A stretch of DNA of 13,679 bases, taken from positions 1-13,679 of the forward strand of contig JAQBZT010000042.1 in NCBI GenBank assembly GCA_027622355.1, read 5' to 3'. Source of the stretch: a bacterium (GTDB lineage Bacteria > UBA8248). The notes beneath the pieces were generated by a model. The model ran no database searches, was not told the DNA's origin, and worked only from the letters and a program-made list of their open reading frames with translations. Every line of letters begins with the position of its first letter. Position 1 is the stretch's first letter. This document shows positions 6,148 to 12,947 of this stretch, one piece after another. The translations under genes and the position numbers were made by a program.

Positions 6148-6707
6148 AGGCGGAACAGATTGACCAAGAGGCCCGGGAGAAATTCGGCGTCCGGGAAGAT
6201 TCCTTCGTCGCGCAGGGGAGAATGTATTTGCGCGAGAGGCGCTATCTGGCCGCAAAGGCGGAGTTCAAGGCGGCCCTGACCCTGAACGCGGAAAGTTTCC
6301 CCGCGCATGTCGGCCTGGGTGTCGCCTGTTTTTACAACGGCGAAAGAGAAGAGGGGAAGGAACTCTTCGAGAAAGTGATCGGGATGCGGGCCGAACAGAT
6401 CGATCCCAAGTTTTTCAAGGAAATGGGGGTGGCCGCCTGCAGGGCACAGGACTATCCGCTGGCCCGGAGTGTCCTGGATCGCGCCATCCGATTTTTCCCG
6501 GACGATGCCAAGCTGTACTACTACACGGCCGTGGCCGCCATTGCCGGGTGGAACATGGGAGATGCCGGACCGATGCTGAAAAGGGCGCTGCGGCTTTCCC
6601 CGAATTTCGTCGAAGCCATCGCCTTGCAGAAAAAGACCGAGGAATGGTGCGGCCGGACGGCGGTCAAGAAGGAAAAGAAGACCTTGGCCGAAATGCACCT
6701 GCACTAG
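6144..6707 (+). pseudogene. TPR-repeat C-terminal part of the frameshifted receiver-TPR gene
   Basis: 187 codons continuing the preceding frame after the shift. There are several tetratricopeptide-like helix pairs: SFVAQGRMYLRERRYLAAKAEF, then AHVGLGVACFYNGEREEGKELFEKV, then KEMGVAACRAQDYPLARSVL, then LYYYTAVAAIAGWNMGDAGPM. They carry the usual small residues and the A/L-A-x-x pattern of the second helices, followed by a Lys-rich tail. There is no good own start at the junction; ATG 6222, with AGGGGAGA just before it, could allow re-initiation and would give about 161 residues beginning in the first repeat. TPR arrays bind proteins, so joined to the pseudo-receiver this would form a scaffold or adaptor. 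If the frameshift is a sequencing artefact, both parts form a single intact gene. Confidence 0.75.
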
Positions 6708-6738
6708 CCCCGCCGGAAGGGCGCGGGCCTCTCCTCGG

Positions 6739-7749
6739 CTATCCCATCGCCCGCACGGCCGGGAGGATTTCCCTTCCCATCAGCTCCAGCCGCTCCGGCA
6801 CCTTGTCTACATCGGGTATTGTCACGAGGATTCTCCGCACCCCGGCCTCGATGTATTTCCCCAGCCGCTCGATGCACGCCTCGGGCGGGCCGGCGATGAC
6901 GCCCGAATCGGGAACGACGGCGAAGCGCTTGCGCTCCCCGGCCGCCGCCCCCTCGTTGCGATCGGGAATCACCATCGTCATCAGGGAGGGGCGCACCTCG
7001 GCCGGATTTCGCCCCGCCTTCTCACAGACGGCCGCGATATTTTGCAGGCGCTCGGTGAAGCCCTCGGGGGGCAGCCACCTTGAGTTGAAGCCGTCGGCGT
7101 GGCGCGCGGCCTCGGCCAGCAACTTCTTTCCCTCGCCGCCGACCCAGATGGGGGGATGGGGCTTCTGAAGGGGAGGCGGGTCGCAATAGGCGTTCTTCAC
7201 CTGAAAGTGCTCCCCCTCGAAGGTGGGGGCCGCATCGGTCCACATCCGCCGGATGATCTGAATCGCCTCGGCCAGCTGGGCGATGCGCACCGAGGCCTTT
7301 GGGAATGGAAAGCCGTAGGAGCGGTATTCAGGCTCGAGCCAGCCGGCGCCGATCCCCAGCTCGAAGCGCCCCCCGCTGATGATGTCGAGGGTGGCCCCCA
7401 TGCGGGCGAGCAGGGTGGGGCTGCGGTAGCCGACGCAGTTGACCAGGTGGCCGAGGCGAATCGTCTTGGTGTCGCGGGCGAGGGCCGAGATGGCCACCCA
7501 ACTGTCCAGCATGGGCAGGGTCACGGGGCCGGCGTCCCCGCCCGCATCGGCTGAGGGATCGCCCTTTCCCGAGATCTCGGCGTAGGCCTTGGGGTTGACC
7601 GAGAAGAAGTGATCGCACTGCCAGAGCGAGTGAAAACCCATCCCCTCGGCTTTTCGCGCAACGGCGAGGAGGCTCTCGTAGTCGCCGATGAAAAGGCCGC
7701 GGATGGTCAGGGACAGGATCAGGCCGAACTCGATGGGGGATGGTGCCAT
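6739..7749 (-). CDS. LLM-class (luciferase-like) oxidoreductase, probably F420- or flavin-dependent
   Basis: 336 residues from ATG 7749, which has AAGGAGAG a few bases upstream; the frame is open 22 codons further back but without a ribosome binding site. It is a TIM-barrel bacterial-luciferase family protein: N-terminal strand IEFGLILSL, LWQCDHFF (43-50), TIRLGHLVNCVGYRSPTLLARM with the family's 'RxPxxLAK'-like helix, GGRFELGIGAGWLEPEYRSYGF (127-147), and HPPIWVGGEGKKLL (198-211). The GIGAGW...E(Y)..YG signature and the IIRRMW helix are typical of F420-dependent members, but FMN-dependent enzymes share much of this, so the cofactor is inferred. It lies 69 bp downstream of cysN on the same strand. 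That invites comparison with the FMNH2-dependent alkanesulfonate monooxygenase SsuD, which is a distant LLM relative, but no sulfonate-specific feature was recognised. Confidence 0.88.
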   Translation of the reverse strand: MAPSPIEFGLILSLTIRGLFIGDYESLLAVARKAEGMGFHSLWQCDHFFSVNPKAYAEISGKGDPSADAGGDAGPVTLPMLDSWVAISALARDTKTIRLGHLVNCVGYRSPTLLARMGATLDIISGGRFELGIGAGWLEPEYRSYGFPFPKASVRIAQLAEAIQIIRRMWTDAAPTFEGEHFQVKNAYCDPPPLQKPHPPIWVGGEGKKLLAEAARHADGFNSRWLPPEGFTERLQNIAAVCEKAGRNPAEVRPSLMTMVIPDRNEGAAAGERKRFAVVPDSGVIAGPPEACIERLGKYIEAGVRRILVTIPDVDKVPERLELMGREILPAVRAMG

Positions 7750-7818
7750 TGCGCTCTCCTTGAGAAAGGGCCCGGCGGGCCCGTATGCGTCTGCTTCCGA
7801 TGAAGCATCCAACATACC

Positions 7819-9090
7819 TCAGGCGTCTTGGCAGATCACCCCTCCAGCGACGGTGTTGTTCGTGTCCTCGTCAATGACGATGAAGGCGCCCATGGCGCGG
7901 CTGCGGGCATAGGGATCGTGGGCGATCGGTTCCTGAAAGTCGAGACGCACCCGCCCGATGTCGTTGAGCCCCAGGAAGGCGGAGGCCTCCTCCCGCATGG
8001 TTTCCACATCGATCCGGGAGTGAATTTGGCCCACTTCCGATCGGACACACCGTGTTCCGTGCTTGATGAGGTAGCGCTTTCGCGGATCGAGCGGTTCGGC
8101 CGCCATCCAGAACAACAGGGCGTCGATCCGTTGGGAGATTCGCGGCGGATCGTCTGGGCCGACAATGAGATCGCCGCGGGATATATCGATCTCATCCTCG
8201 AGGAGAAGGGTCACGCTCTGGGAGGGGCCGGCCTCATCCAGCGGACCGTCGTAGGTGTCGATCCCCTTGACCCGGGTGCGCATTCCCGAGGGATACACCA
8301 CAACATCGTCTCCCACCTGAACGGTCCCCGACTCAATGCGGCCCATATAGCCCCGGTAGTCCTGGTGGGCGCTGCTCTGGGGCCGGCACACCATCTGGAC
8401 GGGAAAGCGCAGTCCCGTGAACTCCGTCTCCCCGCGAAGGGGAAGCGATTCGAGTAATTCGAGAAGGGGCGGGCCCTCGTACCACGCCATCTGATTGCTC
8501 TGGCGGACGACGTTGTCTCCGCGAAGAGCAGAAAGGGGGATGAAGCAGAGGGGACCCGCGCCAATTTCCTTGGCGAATTCTTCGAAATCCGACCGGATTT
8601 CCTCGCAGCGCTTCCGGGAGTAGCCTACGAGGTCCATCTTGTTGACGGCAATGACAATCCGATCCACTCCGAAAAGGTTGAGGAGATACAGGTGGCGGCG
8701 GGACTGCCGGAGGAGCCCTTTCCGCGCGTCGGCGACGATGATGCCCAGATCGGCGGTGCTGGCGCCGGTCGCCATGTTTCGGGTGTACTGCTCGTGGCCG
8801 GGCACGTCGGCAATGATGAATTTCCGGCGGGGGGTGGCGAAATACCGGTAGGCCACGTCGATCGTGATGCCCTGCTCGCGCTCGTCGGTGAGCCCGTCCG
8901 TCAACAAGGAGAGGTCGATCTCCTCGTTTCCCTTCTTCAGGCGCACCTTCTCGAGGGCCAATATCTGGTCCTTCATGATGGCCTGGGTGTCGAAGAGAAG
9001 CCTTCCGATAAGGGTGCTCTTTCCGTCGTCAACGCTGCCGGCCGCAACAAACCGGAGAACGCCCTCTTTCAGGGCGGCGATGTCCGTCAT
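7819..9090 (-). CDS. cysN: Sulfate adenylyltransferase subunit 1 (GTPase CysN)
   Basis: 423 residues. This is the GTPase subunit of ATP sulfurylase, which drives CysD to form adenosine 5'-phosphosulfate (APS) from sulfate and ATP. It is an EF-Tu-like GTPase: P-loop GSVDDGKST (18-26), the switch segment REQGITIDVAYRYF (71-84), DVPGHEQY (95-102) and NKMD (150-153), followed by two beta-barrel domains to the C terminus. It ends at about 420 residues, so no APS kinase (CysC) domain is fused. The start at 9090 lies only 2 bp after the cysD stop, so the two are co-translated; the open frame continuing to 9921 is a G+C-driven shadow over cysD. Confidence 0.96.
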   Translation of the reverse strand: MTDIAALKEGVLRFVAAGSVDDGKSTLIGRLLFDTQAIMKDQILALEKVRLKKGNEEIDLSLLTDGLTDEREQGITIDVAYRYFATPRRKFIIADVPGHEQYTRNMATGASTADLGIIVADARKGLLRQSRRHLYLLNLFGVDRIVIAVNKMDLVGYSRKRCEEIRSDFEEFAKEIGAGPLCFIPLSALRGDNVVRQSNQMAWYEGPPLLELLESLPLRGETEFTGLRFPVQMVCRPQSSAHQDYRGYMGRIESGTVQVGDDVVVYPSGMRTRVKGIDTYDGPLDEAGPSQSVTLLLEDEIDISRGDLIVGPDDPPRISQRIDALLFWMAAEPLDPRKRYLIKHGTRCVRSEVGQIHSRIDVETMREEASAFLGLNDIGRVRLDFQEPIAHDPYARSRAMGAFIVIDEDTNNTVAGGVICQDA

Positions 9091-9092
9091 GG

Positions 9093-10052
9093 CTAGAAGT
9101 AACCCTTTCGCTTTCGAAGTTCCATGGAGGCGTCTGAAGTCCGGTCGTCCAGGCGGGAGGCGCCCCGCTCCGTGATATCCGAGGCAAAAAGCTCGGCGAT
9201 GACCTCCTCGGCCGTTTCGGCCGTTGATTCGACCGGCATCGTGCAGGAAATGTCCCCCACCGTGCGGAAGCGGACCTGGAGGGTTTCGATCTTCTCCCCT
9301 TCTCCGACCTCCAGCAGCTCCCAGACGGGAACCAACGCCCCCTTCCGGCGGACCACCTCGCGGGAGTGGGTGTAGTAGATGGAGGGCACGTCGAGATTTT
9401 CCCGGGCGATGTACTGCCAAACGTCGATTTCCGTCCAGTTGCTCAACGGAAAGACGCGCACGTTCTCCCCCGGATGGACGCGGGCATTGTAGTTGTCCCA
9501 AAGTTCGGGCCGCTGGCCCTTCGGGTTCCACTGGCCGAAGCCGTCGCGGAAGGAGAAAATTCTTTCCTTGGCGCGCGCCTTCTCTTCGTCCCGGCGCGCC
9601 CCTCCGATGCAGGCGTCGAAGCCGAATTCCCCGATGGCGTCCAGAAGCGTCACCGTCTGGTGGACGTTGCGGCTCTCCGTGCGGTGGCGAAGCACGATCC
9701 GGCCCTGATCGATGGAGTCTTGTACCGATCGGACGATCAGCCGCTCGCCCAGTTCCTCCACCCGCCGGTCCCGGAATTCGATCACCTCCGGAAAATTGTG
9801 TTCGGTGTCGATGTGCAGGAGCGGAAAGGGGAACCGCCCGGGCCGGAAGGCCTTCTCTGCCAGGCGGAGCATGACGATCGAATCTTTTCCGCCAGAAAAC
9901 ATGAGGGCGGGATTCTCGCACTGGCCGGCCACCTCCCGCAGGATGTGAATGGCCTCGCTCTCGAGAAAATCCAGATGGCTGAGATCCAGCGTGGCGGCAG
10001 TGTTTTCCGCCGCGGCGAAGTCAGCGGAATGGAGCAAGGTCGTTTCCGTCAT
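9093..10052 (-). CDS. cysD: Sulfate adenylyltransferase subunit 2 (CysD)
   Basis: 319 residues. This is the catalytic PP-loop (adenine nucleotide alpha-hydrolase) subunit of ATP sulfurylase and works as a complex with CysN. The PP-motif is SGGKDS (53-58), where many CysD proteins have SxGKDS. Also visible are LLHIDTEHNFPEVIEFRD (78-95), the ACIGGARRDEEKARAKERIFSFRD loop, and FPLSNWTEIDVWQYI with DISCTMPVES further on. The C terminus MELRKRKGYF is the family's typical ending. The N terminus is about 15-20 residues longer than E. coli CysD. ATG 10052 has AAGGA about 9 bp upstream. The cysH stop lies 27 bp upstream, making a cysHDN operon. Confidence 0.96.
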   Translation of the reverse strand: MTETTLLHSADFAAAENTAATLDLSHLDFLESEAIHILREVAGQCENPALMFSGGKDSIVMLRLAEKAFRPGRFPFPLLHIDTEHNFPEVIEFRDRRVEELGERLIVRSVQDSIDQGRIVLRHRTESRNVHQTVTLLDAIGEFGFDACIGGARRDEEKARAKERIFSFRDGFGQWNPKGQRPELWDNYNARVHPGENVRVFPLSNWTEIDVWQYIARENLDVPSIYYTHSREVVRRKGALVPVWELLEVGEGEKIETLQVRFRTVGDISCTMPVESTAETAEEVIAELFASDITERGASRLDDRTSDASMELRKRKGYF

Positions 10053-10079
10053 GATTTTTGTCCTTGTTCTGTGCCCGGT

Positions 10080-10865
10080 TCAAGGGGCCGTAAGGTTTTC
10101 TGTTTTTCGGGACGCCGATGCGGGATGCAGCCCGCATTCCTTCGAGTGGGGATCTTCCCACCACCAACGGCCGGCCCGGATGTCCTCTCCCTCGGCGATG
10201 GGCCGCGTACACGGGGCGCATCCGATGCTCGGGTATCCTTGGTCGTGGAGCCCGTTGTAGGGCACATCGTTCTCGCGGATGTAGGCCCACACCTCATCAT
10301 GGGTCCATCCGGCCAGCGGGTTGAACTTGTGAAGTTGATGCGCATCGTCCCACTCTTGGACCGCGATCGAACCGCGAGTAGGGGCCTGCTCTTGGCGCAG
10401 GCCGGTGATCCAGCTGGTTTTTCCCTCGAGGGCGCGGCCCAGCGGCGCCACCTTCCGGATGAAGCAGCAGGTCTTTCGCAGGCCGGCGCTTTCGTAGAAG
10501 GCGTTGGGGCCGTGCCGGTTGACGAACTCCTCGACCGCTTCAGACTCGGGGAAGAGAACCCGGATGCCGATTCCGTACTTCCGCCTCACTTCATCGAGAA
10601 GGGCATAGGTCTCCGGGTTGAGCCGGCCGGTGTCGAGGGTGAATATCTCGATCCCGGGCGCGTGCCGCGCAATCAGATCGGTGAGGACCATGTCCTCGGC
10701 CCCGAGGCTGTTGGCGAAGGCGGCGGGGGCAAACCTGGATTCGGCCATTTTCAGGGTATGGATGACATCTTCTGTTTGGGCATCGAGGGCCAAGGGTCTG
10801 TCTCCGGTGCGTCGGTCCAGGGTCGGGGTGTTTTTTTCGGGTCGGCCAATAGTGCAAGAGGTCAT
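10080..10865 (-). CDS. cysH: Assimilatory adenylyl-sulfate (APS) reductase, CysH family
   Basis: 261 residues from ATG 10865. It reduces APS (or PAPS) to sulfite using thioredoxin-type reductant. There is a PP-loop-like domain with FANSLGAEDMVL (50-61) and TLDTGRLNPETY (77-88). Paired Cys133-Cys134 (KTCCFIRK) and Cys216-x2-Cys219 (GCAPCTRP) are the four 4Fe-4S ligands that mark APS-preferring enzymes. The catalytic Cys244 sits in KECGLH near the C terminus. With CysDN and no CysC, this indicates the direct APS-to-sulfite route. The start is uncertain: no strong ribosome binding site exists; ATG 10883 and a TTG at 10940 are also in frame, but their extra residues are encoded by the A+T-rich leader and look non-coding. 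Confidence 0.92.
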   Translation of the reverse strand: MTSCTIGRPEKNTPTLDRRTGDRPLALDAQTEDVIHTLKMAESRFAPAAFANSLGAEDMVLTDLIARHAPGIEIFTLDTGRLNPETYALLDEVRRKYGIGIRVLFPESEAVEEFVNRHGPNAFYESAGLRKTCCFIRKVAPLGRALEGKTSWITGLRQEQAPTRGSIAVQEWDDAHQLHKFNPLAGWTHDEVWAYIRENDVPYNGLHDQGYPSIGCAPCTRPIAEGEDIRAGRWWWEDPHSKECGLHPASASRKTENLTAP

Positions 10866-10948
10866 ATATTTATCTTTATACATAATTAATTTGATTAACT
10901 TTAATTCCATGGATTTAATGCATTTTTTACGCGAAGTCAATTCAAATT

Positions 10949-10976
10949 ATTATTTAATTCGTATTATTTTAATCAA
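10949..10976 (-). promoter_or_regulatory. Candidate cysH promoter
   Basis: On the minus strand TTGATT (10976-10971) is followed after 16 bp by AATAAT (10954-10949), which matches the -10 consensus at five of six positions. Transcription would begin near 10942, giving about 77 nt before the chosen ATG. A second -35-like TTGACT (10940-10935) has only a poor -10. In such A+T-rich DNA chance matches are common. Confidence 0.35.
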
Positions 10977-10977
10977 G

Positions 10978-10997
10978 ATTTAAAAATGCTTTTAAAT
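10978..10997. repeat. Perfect 8+8 bp palindrome, possible operator
   Basis: ATTTAAAA, spacer ATGC, then TTTTAAAT: a perfect inverted repeat with a 4-nt centre. It ends one base upstream of the -35 of the candidate cysH promoter and about 40 bp after the ABC ATPase stop. Its position fits an activator site of the LysR/CysB kind; as a transcript it would form only a weak all-A/U stem, so it is a poor terminator. The symmetry is seen directly, the role is inferred. Confidence 0.55.
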
Positions 10998-11036
10998 TCC
11001 GGGCAAATCCTGCATATACAAGGGCAAGAGGGGGGA

Positions 11037-11807
11037 TTAGTCGATGTTGCCTTCGGCCTGCAACTCGCGCCGGAGCTGGCCGACCATGTGGACGAAATCG
11101 GGATTTTCCATCGTCGAGAGATCGCGGGGGCGGGGGAGGTTCACCTCCAGGACGGTGCGGACGCGGCCGGGCCGCTCGGAGAGGACGATGACCCGATCAG
11201 CGAGAAAGACCGCCTCGGAGATGCTGTGGGTGATGAGGAGGATGGTTTTTTTGCTCTCCATCCAGATGCGCTGGAGCTCGAGGTTCATGGTCTCGCGGGT
11301 GAGGGCGTCCAGCGCCCCGAAGGGTTCGTCCATGAGAAGGAGCGGAGGATCGTGGATGAGGGCGCGGCAGATCGAGGCACGCTGCTGCATGCCGCCCGAG
11401 AGCTGGAAGGGGTAGTGGTTCTCGAAGCCCTCGATACCGACCAGCTTGATGAGATCGCGGGCCCGCTTTTCGTACTCCTTGTAATCGAGGCCCCGGACCT
11501 CGATCTGGAGCATGATGTTCTTCATCACCGACCGCCAGTTCATCAGGACGGCGTTCTGGAAGACGATGCCCACGTCCGAGGTGGGTCCCTGAACGATCTC
11601 CCCGTACACCTTGATCTCGCCCTTCCGCGGCGAGAGGAGGCCGGCGATCGCTTTCATGAGGGTGCTCTTGCCGCACCCGCTGGGGCCGAGGACGGAGATG
11701 AACTCCCCGTCCTCGGCCTGCAGGCTGATGTTTTCGAGGGCGTGCACCGACCCCGCCTTGGACGGGTAGACGATTCGAAGCCCGTTGATTTCAATGGCGT
11801 GTTTCAT
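11037..11807 (-). CDS. ABC transporter ATP-binding protein (nitrate/sulfonate/taurine type, SsuB/TauB-like)
   Basis: 256 residues, the standard size of the ATPase of NitT/TauT-family importers. Walker A is GPSGCGKST (41-49), the Q-loop Gln84 is in VFQNAVLMNWRSV, the signature is LSGGMQQR (136-143), Walker B is LLLMDEP with Asp160-Glu161, the D-loop is GALD, and the switch His194 is in LLITHSISEAV. All catalytic residues are intact. It is the last gene of the importer cluster, 46 bp after the binding-protein gene. The sequence before ATG 11807 has only a weak ribosome binding site. The substrate is set by the binding protein, not by this subunit. Confidence 0.95.
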   Translation of the reverse strand: MKHAIEINGLRIVYPSKAGSVHALENISLQAEDGEFISVLGPSGCGKSTLMKAIAGLLSPRKGEIKVYGEIVQGPTSDVGIVFQNAVLMNWRSVMKNIMLQIEVRGLDYKEYEKRARDLIKLVGIEGFENHYPFQLSGGMQQRASICRALIHDPPLLLMDEPFGALDALTRETMNLELQRIWMESKKTILLITHSISEAVFLADRVIVLSERPGRVRTVLEVNLPRPRDLSTMENPDFVHMVGQLRRELQAEGNID

Positions 11808-11853
11808 CGGGAGCCCGTAAAGCCCTCCTTCCGCCAGTGGCGCCTTGGGGCGC

Positions 11854-12855
11854 TTACTGGGGGATGAACTCGTTGGTGTAGAACTCGCTGACGGGTATCG
11901 CTTTCCCCTCTAGTTTCGGGGTGTATTTGACCAGGACGTTCTGCGAGCTGGCCCAGTCCTTCTCGCTCATCCAGCCGAGGGGCTTGCCCTGGGTGTTGGG
12001 CGTACTGGTCATCCCGAGCGAGTGCTTCATCACTTCCATGAACATGGGTTTCGCCTTGCGCTGTTTCGGGAAAGCTTTGAGGAAAGCGTCCACGGCCGCT
12101 TCGGGCTCCTGCAGGGCGGCGCGCCAGGCTTTCTGGTTGGCCCGGACGAAGCGGCGGATCGCGTCCTTGTTGTTCTTCAGGTAGTCCGTGTTCACAAAGA
12201 TGCCCTTGTGCAGCAGGTTGACGCCGTGCTGGGCGAAGGCCAGGTAGCCGACGTCGGCGCCCTTGGCCTGCATGAGGGGAACCATCTTGTTCCACAGCGT
12301 GCCCGTGGCGTCGGCCTGGCCGCCGATGACGGCGAAAATCTTGCCCATGCCGGGCATGTACTGCCACTTGACATCGCTCATCTTCAGGCCGTTCACCGCG
12401 AGAAAGGCCCGCACACTTGCGTCCCCGGAGCCGCCCGGGGACATGGTGATGGTCTTGCCCTTCAAATCCTTGGGCGAGCGGATGCCGGATTTCTTGCTGT
12501 AGATGAAGGCCTCGCCGCCCTGTTGGAGGAGGCCCATGACGGCCTTCACCCGGGCGCCGTGGAGCTTGCCGATGATGAGGGAGCCGAAATCGGCGAAGCC
12601 GAGCTCATAGGAGCCGGCCGACATCACTTTTACCGCGTTGCCCGAGCCGGTGCCGCCGAGAATCTCGAGATCGATTCCCTCGGCCTTGTAGTATCCGCGC
12701 TCCTTCCCGAGGAAAAACGGCGGGATATCGCCCGAAACGTCCATCTTCCAGTCTGTGTGGAGACGAAGCTTCGTCGCCGCTTCCGTGGCCGGAACGGAGC
12801 CGATCAGGGAAAGAGCAACGACCATCGCAGTCATGCCAAGCAGTTTCCGCATCAT
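11854..12855 (-). CDS. ABC transporter substrate-binding protein, NMT1/SsuA/TauA-like
   Basis: 333 residues. The Met-Met start at 12855 has AAGGAGG 6 bp upstream, which settles it; the longer open frame to 13251 lies over the permease gene and is a shadow. The N terminus is a Sec signal peptide (MMRKLLGMTAMVVALSLIG, cleavage near ATEAA) without a lipobox cysteine, so the mature protein should be soluble and periplasmic. Family features are the PPFFLGKERGYYKAEGIDLEI segment, GGTGSGNAVKVMSAGSYELGFADFGSL, DLKGKTITMSPGGSG, and the later GGQADATGTLWN segment. Such proteins bind nitrate, sulfonates, taurine, phthalates or the thiamine precursor HMP. The ligand cannot be read from sequence; nearness to the cys genes makes an organosulfur ligand a testable guess. 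Confidence 0.93.
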   Translation of the reverse strand: MMRKLLGMTAMVVALSLIGSVPATEAATKLRLHTDWKMDVSGDIPPFFLGKERGYYKAEGIDLEILGGTGSGNAVKVMSAGSYELGFADFGSLIIGKLHGARVKAVMGLLQQGGEAFIYSKKSGIRSPKDLKGKTITMSPGGSGDASVRAFLAVNGLKMSDVKWQYMPGMGKIFAVIGGQADATGTLWNKMVPLMQAKGADVGYLAFAQHGVNLLHKGIFVNTDYLKNNKDAIRRFVRANQKAWRAALQEPEAAVDAFLKAFPKQRKAKPMFMEVMKHSLGMTSTPNTQGKPLGWMSEKDWASSQNVLVKYTPKLEGKAIPVSEFYTNEFIPQ

Positions 12856-12947
12856 TTCGAGCCTCCTTCCAGGGTTTCCCCTGTGTTGTTGTCTCCCCGT
12901 GCATGGGAGGGAATTGCCCGAAGCCGGGAGCGCGCCGTGCGCCGCCG

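Larger units (their letters stand above)
10866..11000. promoter_or_regulatory. A+T-rich control region upstream of cysH
   Basis: From 10861 to 11000 only 27 of 140 bases are G or C (19%), in sharp contrast to the flanking genes. It lies between the ABC ATPase stop and cysH, both on minus. It contains TTGATTAA at 10891-10898 and its complement at 10969-10976, TTTAATTC at 10900-10907 and 10953-10960, the palindrome at 10978-10997, and a candidate promoter. No riboswitch-like conserved core was recognised. Confidence 0.7.

Noticed and set aside
6708..6738. G+C-rich imperfect hairpin between the convergent TPR and LLM genes as a bidirectional terminator
   Set aside because: Arms are imperfect and no T-run follows on either strand; too weak to call.
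9091..9921. Long N-terminal extension of the cysN frame
   Set aside because: It lies entirely over cysD in another frame and is Arg/Pro/Gly-rich, as expected from G+C-rich shadow frames; CysN begins properly at 9090.
9366..10889. 507-codon plus-strand open frame opposite cysD and cysH
   Set aside because: Antisense shadow of two unmistakable enzymes; no recognisable protein sequence.
10866..11036. Sulfur-responsive riboswitch (SAM type) upstream of cysH
   Set aside because: Almost no G+C and no conserved helices or core motifs of known SAM riboswitches could be seen; only the simple palindrome stands out.
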